Positions 43,049 through 51,921 of a DNA stretch of 64,000 bases are shown piece by piece; position 1 is the first letter of the stretch, and each line of letters begins with the position of its first letter. The notes beneath the pieces were generated by a model that worked only from the letters and a program-made list of their open reading frames with translations, did not search any database and was not told where the DNA came from. Source of the stretch: Flexivirga oryzae (GTDB taxonomy: Bacteria; Actinomycetota; Actinomycetes; Actinomycetales; Dermatophilaceae); NCBI RefSeq assembly GCF_014190805.1, contig NZ_JACHVQ010000002.1, positions 372,001-436,000 of the forward strand, given 5' to 3'. A program made the position numbers and the translations under genes.

Positions 43049-43837
43049 ATGAACACCATGACCACCGAACGCCAGCCCGTCCTCTTCCTCAGCCACGGCG
43101 CACCGCCGCTCGCGGATGACGCCCGGTGGACCGCAGAACTCGGCACCTGGGGCAAGGACCTGCCCCGTCCCAAGCGCATCCTGATGGTCTCGGCGCACTG
43201 GGAGTCCGCCCCGATCGCGGTCAGTTCGACCACGGGCGCGCCGCTGGTCTACGACTTCTGGGGCTTCCCGCAGAAGTACTACGAGACGCGGTATGACGCG
43301 CCGGTCGCGCCGGAGCTGGCCGACGACGTCGCCAAGCTGATCGCCACCCCCGGGCAGTCACTGGTGCGGGACGAGAGCCGAGGCCTGGACCACGGCGCCT
43401 ACGTGCCGCTGGTGGAGATGTTCCCCGAGGCGGACATCCCGGTGCTGCAGCTGTCCATGCCGACGCTCGACCCGCAGCAGCTCTACGAACTCGGCAAGAA
43501 GCTCGCCCCGCTGCGCGACGACGGCACGCTCATCGTCGGGTCCGGCTTCACGACCCACAACCTCAGCTGCATGCAGCCGAGCGCCGACGCGGCACCGGCC
43601 GCGTTCATGTCCGAGTTCGACCACTGGGCGGCCGAGGCGATGGCCAAGGGCGACCTGGACGCCCTGATGGACTTCGGTCACACGGCACCGGCCGCGCAGC
43701 TGGCGCACCCGCGCACCGAGCACTGGGCACCGCTGTATGTCGCCCTCGGCGCGGCCGCGTCCGACGGGTCCGCCTCGCACACCGTCATCGACGGGTTCTG
43801 GCACGGGCTGTCCAAGCGTTCCTGGCAATTACTGTAG
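43049..43837 (+). CDS. Class III extradiol ring-cleavage dioxygenase (DODA/YgiD type)
   Basis: 262 residues. PVLFLSHGAPPLADDARW (first His), ILMVSAHWESAPIAV (second His), YDFWGFPQKYYETRYDAP, SRGLDHGAYVPLVEMFPEADIPVLQLSM and a terminal SHTVIDGFWHGLSKRSW match the 4,5-DOPA extradiol dioxygenase family. The metal is held by conserved His residues. Bacterial members act on various catechols, and some protect against quinones; the natural substrate here is unknown. It ends in a bidirectional hairpin facing the LLM oxidoreductase gene. Confidence 0.9.
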   Translation: MNTMTTERQPVLFLSHGAPPLADDARWTAELGTWGKDLPRPKRILMVSAHWESAPIAVSSTTGAPLVYDFWGFPQKYYETRYDAPVAPELADDVAKLIATPGQSLVRDESRGLDHGAYVPLVEMFPEADIPVLQLSMPTLDPQQLYELGKKLAPLRDDGTLIVGSGFTTHNLSCMQPSADAAPAAFMSEFDHWAAEAMAKGDLDALMDFGHTAPAAQLAHPRTEHWAPLYVALGAAASDGSASHTVIDGFWHGLSKRSWQLL

Positions 43838-43849
43838 GTCGACTCCTCG

Positions 43850-43902
43850 CAGTTCGGTCCCGACTCCTGCTCGCAAGCTCGCAGCGCGTCGGACCCGAAC
43901 TG
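43850..43902. terminator. Long hairpin between convergent genes
   Basis: 15-base arms CAGTTCGGTCCCGAC (43850-43864) and GTCGGACCCGAACTG (43888-43902) pair at 13 positions around a further short stem. It lies 13 bp after the dioxygenase stop. Confidence 0.65.
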
Positions 43903-43940
43903 GTCGTCGTCTCCCGTTTGACACCCCGGTCGCTGCCTGA

Positions 43941-44882
43941 TCAGCCGGTGATGTGCGGCATGACCTCCGACGCGATCAGGTCCAAGTGGTCCAGGTCGTG
44001 CAGGTCGAGCACCTGCAGGTAGACCCGCTCGGCGCCCGCCGCCGCGAGCGCCGCGAGCCGGTCGACGGCCTCTGCGGGCGTGCCGGCCACGCCGTTCGCC
44101 CGCAGCTCCGCCTTGGCCCTGCCGATCGCCGCGGCGCGCCGGTCCAACTCGGCCTCGTCGCCACCCACACAGACGACCTGCGCTGCCGAACAGATCAGTG
44201 AATCCGGTGTCCGGCCGGCCTTCTCGGCCGCCTCACGCACGCGGCCGATCTGCGCTCGCGTGCCCTCGATCGGCGAGAACGCGACGTTGAACTCGTCCGC
44301 GAAGCGGGCGGCGAGAGCCGGCGTGCGCTTCTTGCCGTGGCCGCCGATCACCACGGGGACACCGCCACGAAAGCCCTGCTGCTGCACCGGTTTCGGCAGC
44401 GCCGGGCTGTCCTGCAGTTGGTAGTGGGAGCCGTCGAACGAGTAGGTGCCGGTCGCGGACCACAGGTCGGTGATGATCTCCAGCTGCTCCTCGAGTCGGT
44501 CGAAACGCTCCCCCGTCGACGGGAACGGTATGCCGTATGCCGCGTGCTCGCGCTCGAACCAGCCTGCGCCCAGGCCGAGTTCGACGCGCCCACCGGACAT
44601 GGCGTCGACGTTGGCCACCTCGATCGCGAGCACGCCCGGCAGCCGGAAGGTTGCGCTCGTCACCAGCGTGCCGAGCCGGATCGACGACGTCTCCCGCGCG
44701 ATGCCGGCGAGCGTGATCCACGCATCGCTGGGTCCCGGAAGCCCTGATCCGTCACCCATCGCGAGGTAGTGGTCGGACCGGAAGAACGCGCCGAAGCCAA
44801 GGCTCTCAGCGCGTTTCGCGACAGCGACGAGGTCGTCGTACGAGGCGCCCTGCTGGGGCTCGGTGAAGATGCGCAACTCCAT
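43941..44882 (-). CDS. LLM-class F420-dependent oxidoreductase
   Basis: 313 residues from ATG 44882. MELRIFTEPQQGASYDDLVAVAKRAESLGFGAFFRSDHYLAM, LGTLVTSATFRLPGVLAIEVANVDAMSGGRVELGLGAGWFEREHAAYGIPFPSTGERF and VVIGGHGKKRTPALAARFADEFN are typical of TIGR03560-like LLM enzymes that use coenzyme F420 rather than FMN. They reduce or oxidise small molecules with F420; the substrate is unknown. It is followed on the same strand from the methyltransferase gene by 20 bp, so the two may be one transcript. Confidence 0.88.
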   Translation of the reverse strand: MELRIFTEPQQGASYDDLVAVAKRAESLGFGAFFRSDHYLAMGDGSGLPGPSDAWITLAGIARETSSIRLGTLVTSATFRLPGVLAIEVANVDAMSGGRVELGLGAGWFEREHAAYGIPFPSTGERFDRLEEQLEIITDLWSATGTYSFDGSHYQLQDSPALPKPVQQQGFRGGVPVVIGGHGKKRTPALAARFADEFNVAFSPIEGTRAQIGRVREAAEKAGRTPDSLICSAAQVVCVGGDEAELDRRAAAIGRAKAELRANGVAGTPAEAVDRLAALAAAGAERVYLQVLDLHDLDHLDLIASEVMPHITG

Positions 44883-44902
44883 GTTCCCGAGCCTACGGGT
44901 GC

Positions 44903-46405
44903 TCACCCGTCGACGAGGAGGAGGCCGTCGGCGACCATCTCGTGTATGACGGGCAACGCTTCTCGCACCAGCACGTCGGCCGCGACGTCGAGCAGGGAGG
45001 CGATCGCCTCGAGCGCCTGACCGGTCGACAGCTCGCCGTCACAGACCGATGTGAACGCTGCCATCGCGGTGTCGACCTGGAACGCCCGCCGCAGGCCACC
45101 GCCCTGCCGGATCACGATCACCGACGGGTCCTCGGCGCCCGGCCGTCCGTGTCGCTCCTCGGTCACGTCGGGCGCGAGCGTCAGGTGGGCGCCCAGCAGA
45201 CCCTGCTCACCTGCTTCGGCGAGCCAGGTCCGCGCCCGCAGACCCGCGTCGATCGTCGGGCCCATCGGCGACTGCACCGGTCCGGTCACCTCGACCAGGT
45301 CCAGCCAGGGACGCCGTCGCGCGGTCGGCAATTGCACGGTGATCACGCCGAAGCCGATCTCGGCCACACTGCGCTCGCTGAAGTCACGCAACCAGGCGGC
45401 ATACATCTGCTCGAAACCGGTTGCGCCGGAACGCAACCCACCGTCGCCCGACCACAGCTCGGCGTACTCGGCGGGATCCTGCGTGTCCCGCTGCACCACC
45501 CAGGCGCCCAGGCCGGTGCGCTCGAACCAGCCGCCGACCACGTCCTTCCAGTCCGATCCCTCCGGCACCTCCCAGTTGGCCAGCAACTGGGCAACACCGC
45601 CCGGCTGCAGGTGGCGTGACAGTTCGCGGATCAGGGTGCGCACCACGCCGTCGCCGACCCGCCCGCCGTCACGGTATTCGTAGGTCGGGACACCGTCGAC
45701 ACGTGGCGTGATCACGAACGGCGGGTTGCTCACGACCAGCTCGAATCGTTCCCCGGCAACGGGTTTGAACAGATCTCCACGTCGCAGGTCCCAGTCCGCA
45801 CCGTTCAGGCGGGCGTTCCACGCGGCGATGTCGAGCGCACGCTGCGACGTGTCGGTCGCGACGATCCGGTCGGCATGGGCGGTGAGGTGCAGTGACTGGA
45901 CCCCGCAACCGGTGCCCAGGTCGAGCGCCCGCTGCACCTTCCGGCGTGGGGTCCACGATGCGAGCGTCGTCGACGCCCCGCCGATGCCGAGCACGTGGTC
46001 CACCGGCAACGGCTCACCGGTCATCACCTCGGACAGGTCGGAGGCGACCCACCACTGGTGGTCGTCGTCGCCGTACGGCCGCAGATCGTATGCCGCCCGC
46101 GCCCGCGACCCCTCGACCCGGACCAGTCCCGCGGCGACCAGCCGCGCGGTGTCCCACCCTGCGAGCGCTCGGTCCAGCTGCCGGACGCCGACCGGCAGAC
46201 CGAGGGCGAAGAGCCGGATGAGTGTCGCCACCGGCGAGTCGTCGCCCCGGGTGACCAGGTCCGCGGGGAGGCGCTGCTCGCGGTGCAGCGCCGCGGAGGC
46301 GAGTGGCCCGAGGCAGTCCGCGACCCCGTCAAGGGTGAAGTGGGCTGCGATCAGCGTGCGCCGGAGAGCGGCAGGGTCGTCGCCGAGCGGCGCGGGGTGC
46401 GGCAT
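44903..46405 (-). CDS. SAM-dependent methyltransferase with N-terminal wing domain
   Basis: 500 residues. An N-terminal helical region (1-150) precedes RALDLGTGCGVQSLHLTAHADRIVATDTSQRALDIAAWNARLNG (SAM site) and the catalytic FELVVSNPPFVITPR; the NPPF motif indicates methylation of an amide or base nitrogen as in HemK/RlmG-type enzymes. A C-terminal domain of about 150 residues follows. Actinobacteria keep one such DUF7059-type methyltransferase, whose target is not established. The ATG at 46405 is preferred over an upstream in-frame start. Copy B of the nested palindrome lies just upstream. Confidence 0.85.
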   Translation of the reverse strand: MPHPAPLGDDPAALRRTLIAAHFTLDGVADCLGPLASAALHREQRLPADLVTRGDDSPVATLIRLFALGLPVGVRQLDRALAGWDTARLVAAGLVRVEGSRARAAYDLRPYGDDDHQWWVASDLSEVMTGEPLPVDHVLGIGGASTTLASWTPRRKVQRALDLGTGCGVQSLHLTAHADRIVATDTSQRALDIAAWNARLNGADWDLRRGDLFKPVAGERFELVVSNPPFVITPRVDGVPTYEYRDGGRVGDGVVRTLIRELSRHLQPGGVAQLLANWEVPEGSDWKDVVGGWFERTGLGAWVVQRDTQDPAEYAELWSGDGGLRSGATGFEQMYAAWLRDFSERSVAEIGFGVITVQLPTARRRPWLDLVEVTGPVQSPMGPTIDAGLRARTWLAEAGEQGLLGAHLTLAPDVTEERHGRPGAEDPSVIVIRQGGGLRRAFQVDTAMAAFTSVCDGELSTGQALEAIASLLDVAADVLVREALPVIHEMVADGLLLVDG

Positions 46406-46445
46406 ACCGACATCTTCACGCACCGACCCGGCCCACTTCAGCGAC

Positions 46446-46527
46446 AGGCCCAGAAAACACCGACCGGCTCAGTTACCGGGCCCTCCCGGACCACGCGTAG
46501 CTGAGCCCCTGGGCGTTATGTGGGCCT
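46446..46527. repeat. Nested palindrome repeat, copy B
   Basis: Heptamers AGGCCCA (46446-46452), GGCTCAG (46466-46472), CTGAGCC (46501-46507) and TGGGCCT (46521-46527) form nested arms with starts 20, 55 and 75 bp after the first, exactly as in copy A at 35809/35829/35864/35884. The right 32 bases match copy A at 25 positions without gaps. It lies between the methyltransferase start and the STAS gene end. Confidence 0.7.
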
Positions 46528-46561
46528 TTCGGCAAGAAGGCTGGTGGCCGTCGGAGGTCCT

Positions 46562-46597
46562 GCTAATCCCGCTAATCCTGCTAATCCCGCTATTCCC
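46562..46597. repeat. Four tandem 9-bp repeats
   Basis: GCTAATCCC, GCTAATCCT, GCTAATCCC, GCTATTCCC in tandem. The last unit overlaps the stop codon of the STAS gene, so the array lies in that gene's 3' end and trailer. Copy number may vary by slippage. Confidence 0.75.
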
Positions 46598-46952
46598 CCT
46601 CGGCCGCCGCGTTGTCGGCGGCGACCGCCTCCGCGACCGTCGGATAGATGTGGAAGACGCGGTCCAGTCCGGTGATCCGGAAGTTCCGCAGCAGCCGTTC
46701 GGAGGGTATGACGAGCGCGAGATCCCCGCCGTCCAGGCGCAGCTGTTTCAACCGGGCGACCAGCACACCGAGGCCGGTGGAGTCCATGAACGGCACATCG
46801 GTCAGGTCCACGAGCACCTTCTCCGAGGTGTCGGTGATGAGACGCAGCAGCGCATCGCGCAACCGGCCGGCGGCCGAGACGTCCACGTCACCGACCAGGC
46901 GGATGACGGTGAAGTCGCCCTCGTCACTGCCGGTGATGTCCAGATCGGTCAC
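46590..46952 (-). CDS. STAS-domain anti-sigma factor antagonist
   Basis: 120 residues from a GTG at 46952 with AAAGGCA upstream. FTVIRLVGDVDVSAAGRLRDALLRL, KVLVDLTDVPFMDSTGLGVLVARLKQLR (with the phosphorylatable Ser) and LLRNFRITGLDRVFHIYPTVAEAV define a SpoIIAA/RsbV-like STAS domain. When unphosphorylated it would bind an anti-sigma kinase and free a stress sigma factor. No partner kinase gene lies next to it. It is divergent from the helicase gene by 109 bp. Confidence 0.88.
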   Translation of the reverse strand: MTDLDITGSDEGDFTVIRLVGDVDVSAAGRLRDALLRLITDTSEKVLVDLTDVPFMDSTGLGVLVARLKQLRLDGGDLALVIPSERLLRNFRITGLDRVFHIYPTVAEAVAADNAAAEGE

Positions 46953-47061
46953 AGAGGGTGCCTTTCGAAGTCGTACGTCGGTTGCCGCGGGCAAGTCTTT
47001 CACCGATCGGGGCGGGTGGTCGCAGCGCCTGTCCGGGATCGGACCTAACGTGGGATGCGCC

Positions 47062-49419
47062 ATGACCAACATCGCGCCTGCGCCCGGCACTTCGCAAGTC
47101 CCGCCGGAACGCCCGCCTGCCGTCGAGCAGCAACCGGCTGACTTCGACGCGCGGGCCGCGCTCGCCGCACTCGACGGGGTCGGCACCGGACAACTGCTGC
47201 ACGTCCACGAGATCCCGGCCCGGCCCGCCCAGGAAGCCGGTTGGCCAGGCTGGGTCAACCCCCAGGTGGCCGCCGCGGTCAACGGCACGGGCATCGACCG
47301 GCTGTGGTCCCATCAACGCCGGGCAGCCGACCTTGCCTGGTCCGGCGAGCACGTGGTGTTGTCGACCGGCACGGCATCGGGGAAGAGTTTGGGTTACCTG
47401 CTGCCGATGCTGTCCGCCGTGGCCGACGGCACCGCCGCACCCACCGGTCGCGGCGCGACCGCGATCTACCTTGCGCCGACCAAGGCCCTGGCCGCCGACC
47501 AGGAAGCGCGCATCCGCGGTTTCGCCATACCCGGTGTACGCGCGGCAACGCTCGACGGCGACACGCCTCTCGACGAGCGCCGCTGGATCCGTGACCACGC
47601 GGCGTTGGTGCTCACCAACCCTGACCTGCTGCACCACACCCTGCTGCCGGGGCACGAGCGCTGGGCGTCGTTCCTGCGCGCTCTGAAGTATGTCGTCATC
47701 GACGAATGCCATGTCTACAAGGGTGTTTTCGGCTCACACGTGGCCGGTGTCATTCGCCGGTTGAGACGCCTGGCGGCGCGCTACCGCGCCGAGCCGACCT
47801 TCGTGCTCGCCTCGGCCACCGTCGCCACCCCCGGCCTGCACGCGAGCGAGCTGATCGGCCTGCCCGTGCGGGAGGTGACCGTCGACGGCTCACCGCGCGC
47901 CCCCATGGTTGTGGGGCTCTGGCAGCCGGGCGGGAAGCCGGGCAGCGGGCACGAGACCGCCCGGCGCAGCGCCGTGGCCGAGTCGGCGGATCTCATGGCC
48001 GGCCTCATCGGCCGGGGCGTGCAGACGCTGACCTTCGCGCGTTCACGAGTCGGTGTCGAGGTCGTGGCCGAGATGGTGCGCGCCAGCGCCGGCGACCACG
48101 TGGCCGCCTACCGCGGCGGCTACCTTCCCGAGGAACGCCGCGCACTCGAGAACGACCTGCGCACAGGCAAACTGCGCGGGCTCGCGGCCACGTCAGCGCT
48201 GGAGCTGGGCATCGACGTCAGTGGGCTCGACGCGGTCCTGCTCGCCGGTTGGCCGGGGACACTGGCCTCCCTGTGGCAGCGGGCCGGTCGCGCGGGCCGC
48301 AGTCGCCGGACCTCGCTCGTGGTGCTGGTCGCCGACGACGACCCGCTCGACTCGTTCCTGGTGCACCACCCGGACGCGGTCTTCGAGCGACCCGTGGAGG
48401 CCGCCACGCTCGACCCGGGCAATCCGTTCGTGCTCGCGCCCCACGTGGCCGCCGCGGCCCACGAACTCCCGGTCACGACGGCCGACACCGAGCTGTTCGG
48501 ACCGTCACTGCCGGGGATCCTCGACTCCTTGGTCTCCGGCGGCGTCCTGCGCAAGCGCCCCCGGGGCTGGTTCTGGGCCCGTGACGACCGCCCGGCCGAC
48601 CACTTCTCGCTGCGCGGTGGCGGCGAGGACGACGTGCGCATCGTCGAGACGCGCACCGCCCGGGTGCTCGGCACCGTCGACGCCGCCCGGGCACACGCCG
48701 CCGTGCACACCGGCGCGGTCTACCTGCATCAGGGACAGTCGTACGTGGTCACCGAGCTCGACCTGGAGGCGACGACCGCCCAGGTGGTCGTCGGTGATCC
48801 GGGCTGGTCGACCGTCGCGCAGTCGGTGTCGGCGTTCGACATAAAACACAGCGAGCGTGAAACCCGCTGGGGTGATGCCGTTCTGCACTTCGGCACGATC
48901 AAGGTCCGCACGCGGGTGACGTCGTTCCAGCGGCTGCTGCCGTCGGGTGAGGTCATCGGCATCCACCAGCTGGATCTGCCCGAGCGCGAACTAGTGACCC
49001 GCGGCGTCTGGTGGACCATCGACGAGGACGAACTGCTCGCTGCCGGGCTCGCGCCGGGAGAGCTGCCCGGCGCACTGCACGCCGCCGAGCACGCGTCGAT
49101 CGCGATGCTGCCGCTGGTCGCGCAGTCGGACCGCTGGGACGTCGGCGGCGTCTCGACCGCACTGCACCCGGACACCGGGCTACCGACGGTCGTCGTCTAC
49201 GACGGTTACCCGGGTGGTGCCGGGTTCGCCGAGCGTGCGTATGGCGAGGCCGCCACCTGGTTGATGGCGACGCGCGCCGCGATCGCCGGTTGTCCGTGCT
49301 CGGACGGCTGCCCCGCCTGCGTCCAATCGCCGAAATGCGGCAACGGCAACAACCCGCTGGACAAGCGCGGAGCCGTCGTGGTCCTCGACCGCCTGCTGCG
49401 CGACCACCACACCGGTTGA
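47062..49419 (+). CDS. DEAD/DEAH-box helicase, MrfA/YprA-like with DUF1998
   Basis: 785 residues. Motif Q region LWSHQRRAADLAW, Walker A STGTASGKSLGYLLP, DECH box VVIDECHVYKGVFGSH, SAT in VLASATVATP, then helicase domain 2 with TFARSRVGVEVVAEMV, ATSALELGIDVSGLDAVL and QRAGRAGR. The C-terminal DUF1998 region holds a four-Cys cluster GCPCSDGCPACVQSPKCGNGN that binds zinc. Relatives such as MrfA act in repair of mitomycin-type DNA damage. The ATG at 47062 begins the family-like sequence. The gene is intact. Confidence 0.92.
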   Translation: MTNIAPAPGTSQVPPERPPAVEQQPADFDARAALAALDGVGTGQLLHVHEIPARPAQEAGWPGWVNPQVAAAVNGTGIDRLWSHQRRAADLAWSGEHVVLSTGTASGKSLGYLLPMLSAVADGTAAPTGRGATAIYLAPTKALAADQEARIRGFAIPGVRAATLDGDTPLDERRWIRDHAALVLTNPDLLHHTLLPGHERWASFLRALKYVVIDECHVYKGVFGSHVAGVIRRLRRLAARYRAEPTFVLASATVATPGLHASELIGLPVREVTVDGSPRAPMVVGLWQPGGKPGSGHETARRSAVAESADLMAGLIGRGVQTLTFARSRVGVEVVAEMVRASAGDHVAAYRGGYLPEERRALENDLRTGKLRGLAATSALELGIDVSGLDAVLLAGWPGTLASLWQRAGRAGRSRRTSLVVLVADDDPLDSFLVHHPDAVFERPVEAATLDPGNPFVLAPHVAAAAHELPVTTADTELFGPSLPGILDSLVSGGVLRKRPRGWFWARDDRPADHFSLRGGGEDDVRIVETRTARVLGTVDAARAHAAVHTGAVYLHQGQSYVVTELDLEATTAQVVVGDPGWSTVAQSVSAFDIKHSERETRWGDAVLHFGTIKVRTRVTSFQRLLPSGEVIGIHQLDLPERELVTRGVWWTIDEDELLAAGLAPGELPGALHAAEHASIAMLPLVAQSDRWDVGGVSTALHPDTGLPTVVVYDGYPGGAGFAERAYGEAATWLMATRAAIAGCPCSDGCPACVQSPKCGNGNNPLDKRGAVVVLDRLLRDHHTG

Positions 49420-49472
49420 CGCCGAAAATCGTTTGCCCCGAACCACCCGCCACGGCAAGGTCTCCTGTCGTG

Positions 49473-50267
49473 ATGGATGACGCGAGCCTGTTGGCTGCCT
49501 ACGACGAGCAGTTGCGCTCCGTCGCCGAGATGCGCTCGACCCTCGAGTACGAGCAGCACGGTCCGCTCTTCTGGGGGAAACACCGCGGCGGGCGCGGCTT
49601 CGTCAGCTACCGTTCCCTCGGCTCTGCGACGGACGCGGCATTGGAGCGGCTGATCGTCGACACGGTCGCGCACTACTCCGCCGACCCGGACATCACCCAG
49701 TTCGAGTGGAAGACCCGTGGGCACGACGGTGTACCGAACCTGCACACCCTGCTGCTCCAGCACGGTTTCGTCGCCGAAGAACCCGAGTCGGTGATGATCG
49801 GCGAAGCCCAGGCATTGGCAACGGATGTTCCTCTGCCGGATGGGGTTTCAGTTCGCCGAGTCACGGAGCGCGGCGACATCGAGGCGATGACCCGGATGCA
49901 GGCCTCTGTGTTCGGCGACCCGGAGACCGCGACCGAACGGGTGGAGGAGACGATGCGACGGCTCGCGGAGCCGGACGCCGCCGGTCTCGAGTTGTGGGTG
50001 GCCGAGGCGGACGGGCAGGTCGTCAGCGCCGGCCGGATCGATCCTGTTCCGGACACCGAGTTCGCCGGCATCTGGGGTGGCGCGACGCTGCCCGAGTGGC
50101 GCGGCCGCGGCATCTACCGAGCGCTCACCGCAAAGCGTGCCCAGGCGGCCCTGCGTGCCGGCAAGCGGCTGATCAATTCCGATTCCACCGAGTACTCCCG
50201 ACCGATCCTCGAACGGTCCGGCTTCCGACGGGTCACGACGACGACGCCATACACCTGGACGCGCTGA
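49473..50267 (+). CDS. GNAT-family N-acetyltransferase
   Basis: 264 residues. The C-terminal half is a GNAT domain: VSVRRVTERGDIEAMTRMQASVFGD, LELWVAEADGQVVSAGRID and the acetyl-CoA loop LPEWRGRGIYRALTAKRAQAAL, then LINSDSTEYSRPILERSGFRRV. The N-terminal half (residues 1-110) has a helical start and YRSLGSATDAALERLI, possibly a second degenerate GNAT fold. Substrate unknown. It follows the helicase gene by 53 bp on the same strand and is convergent with the first paralogous regulator. Confidence 0.85.
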   Translation: MDDASLLAAYDEQLRSVAEMRSTLEYEQHGPLFWGKHRGGRGFVSYRSLGSATDAALERLIVDTVAHYSADPDITQFEWKTRGHDGVPNLHTLLLQHGFVAEEPESVMIGEAQALATDVPLPDGVSVRRVTERGDIEAMTRMQASVFGDPETATERVEETMRRLAEPDAAGLELWVAEADGQVVSAGRIDPVPDTEFAGIWGGATLPEWRGRGIYRALTAKRAQAALRAGKRLINSDSTEYSRPILERSGFRRVTTTTPYTWTR

Positions 50268-50276
50268 GTTCGCCTG

Positions 50277-51812
50277 TCATTCCCAGCAACCCGGCCCCAC
50301 GCTCTGCCACCACCGGGCATCGGGGCTCTCCGCCTCCGGCGACATCAACTGCGGGTGATGGGTGATGCCGGCGACGTAGATGGCCGTCCACCGCAACTCG
50401 CTGTCACACAGATAGGGCCGCAGGTCGTCCTCCGTCCGCAGCGCCGAAATGTGCCCGAGCGCCATCAGGCACGCGCTGCGCAGGTCCCTGCGCCGGGTGT
50501 CCGCCAGCACTGAGCGCAACAGCTCCTCGTTGTCGGCGGTGACGGTGCGGCTCAGCACGTAGATCGCTGCGTCATGGGCGGCGGCCCCGAAATCATCTGA
50601 GGATGCGACGAATACGGCTGCTTCGGCCAACGCGGCAGCGTAGGGGCTCACCCACAGCAGACTGCCGGTGTGCATGCGTTGCCCGAACTGCTCACCGAGC
50701 AACACCACGCGCAACAAGGCCTCGAGCTGACCGTCCGGCCGGCCCGGCCAGGCAGCCTCGGTCGCGAATCGCAGATACACCGCCAGCTCGGCGTCCAGGT
50801 CACGGTCGTCCTGCGACGTGTCCGACCGGCGAGTGCGCGGCCGTATCCGGGCGATCTCCTCACGAACGGCCGCAGTCACGCTGCGCGGCATCCAACCGAT
50901 CAACCGGTCGACGACTTCAACGGTGGTGTGCCCCGCGGTCGGCAGTCGCGCCGCACAGGCGGAGCAGATGCTCCTCATCTGTTCGGTCGTCAACCGCTGA
51001 TCGAAGCCCGGCTGGCTGAGCGCGGCGCAGAATGCTCGGAACGTACTCTCCGGCACCGTTTGCAGCGGTTCGATCAACTGGTCCAGCAGCCTGGGGTTGC
51101 GTATGTCGCCGACCACCGCCCAGGCGTCATACGCCCCGGAAACCCCAGGGACTGCGGTGAGTTCGCGCACTGCTCTGAGCACCATGGGTGCGGTGTGGTC
51201 GTACGCTGCCACCGTCGACGCAGCCTCGAGCCGTACGAAGTAGCCGTTGTTCACGCCACGCATCAACTCGCTGAGGAGCCGCCGAACCCACCGGAACAAC
51301 AACCGGGTGGGCACTCCGTCGCAGACGCCCGTGGCGACGGCGTGTGCCAACCGCAACCACTGCGCGCCGGTGATCGGCGCGCCGGCCTCCTCCGCATCGA
51401 AGATCTCGTCGACGATGGCCCCGGACCGCCCCTCCGGCACAGCCGACGGCTGCAGCCATCGCCGCCCCAGGTCGTCGTCGACAACGCGCGACAAGGACAG
51501 CAGGGGCGCCTGCAGCTCACCGTACGGCAGCTCGAGCAGCCGCTCGTAGCTGTGAATGGTGCGCAGCGGGACGTCCACCTTGCCGTGCTCGACCCGACTC
51601 ACCTGGCTCTCGGACAGCCCGAGTGACTCCAGCACCGGAGCCAGCTCCTTGACCGGCACCAGGCCGAGATCCGACGACATCCGGCGCGACCACAGCAGCC
51701 AACCCGCGCACCGGCGCAGGTCCTCGATCAGGGTCCACTCACGGGGCGGCCGCCCCGGTCCGTGCGAAAGGTTCCCCGAGCGACCGGCAACAGGCCAAGT
51801 CACGAGGTCCAT
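50277..51812 (-). CDS. Large helix-turn-helix protein, paralogue 1
   Basis: 511 residues from ATG 51812; a GTG at 51890 would place the palindromes at 51845-51871 inside the gene. Residues about 25-115 contain CAGWLLWSRRMSSDLG and LGLSESQVSRVEHGKVDVPLRTIHSYERLLELPYGELQAPLLSL, an XRE-like DNA-binding domain. The remaining 400 residues are all-helical with DAWAVVGDIRNPRLLDQL, RWTAIYVAGITHHPQLM and a terminal WWQSVGPGCWE, shared with the divergent paralogue. No enzyme motif or membrane helix is visible. I do not recognise the family beyond the DNA-binding part. Confidence 0.75.
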   Translation of the reverse strand: MDLVTWPVAGRSGNLSHGPGRPPREWTLIEDLRRCAGWLLWSRRMSSDLGLVPVKELAPVLESLGLSESQVSRVEHGKVDVPLRTIHSYERLLELPYGELQAPLLSLSRVVDDDLGRRWLQPSAVPEGRSGAIVDEIFDAEEAGAPITGAQWLRLAHAVATGVCDGVPTRLLFRWVRRLLSELMRGVNNGYFVRLEAASTVAAYDHTAPMVLRAVRELTAVPGVSGAYDAWAVVGDIRNPRLLDQLIEPLQTVPESTFRAFCAALSQPGFDQRLTTEQMRSICSACAARLPTAGHTTVEVVDRLIGWMPRSVTAAVREEIARIRPRTRRSDTSQDDRDLDAELAVYLRFATEAAWPGRPDGQLEALLRVVLLGEQFGQRMHTGSLLWVSPYAAALAEAAVFVASSDDFGAAAHDAAIYVLSRTVTADNEELLRSVLADTRRRDLRSACLMALGHISALRTEDDLRPYLCDSELRWTAIYVAGITHHPQLMSPEAESPDARWWQSVGPGCWE

Positions 51813-51844
51813 GATGTCGGCGGCCGGTGCACCGAAAAGACGGA

Positions 51845-51871
51845 CTTGCGCTGCAAGACTTCTTGCGCAAG
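51845..51871. promoter_or_regulatory. Twin palindromes between the paralogous regulators
   Basis: CTTGC-GCT-GCAAG (51845-51857) and CTTGCGCAAG (51862-51871) lie in the 109-bp divergent gap; further TGCAAAA words occur at 51909 and 51934. They are probable operators recognised by one or both flanking helix-turn-helix proteins. Confidence 0.55.
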
Positions 51872-51921
51872 ATACTTGGGAGTACAGCACCGGGCCCGCA
51901 CGACGGGTGCAAAATTCGGTG

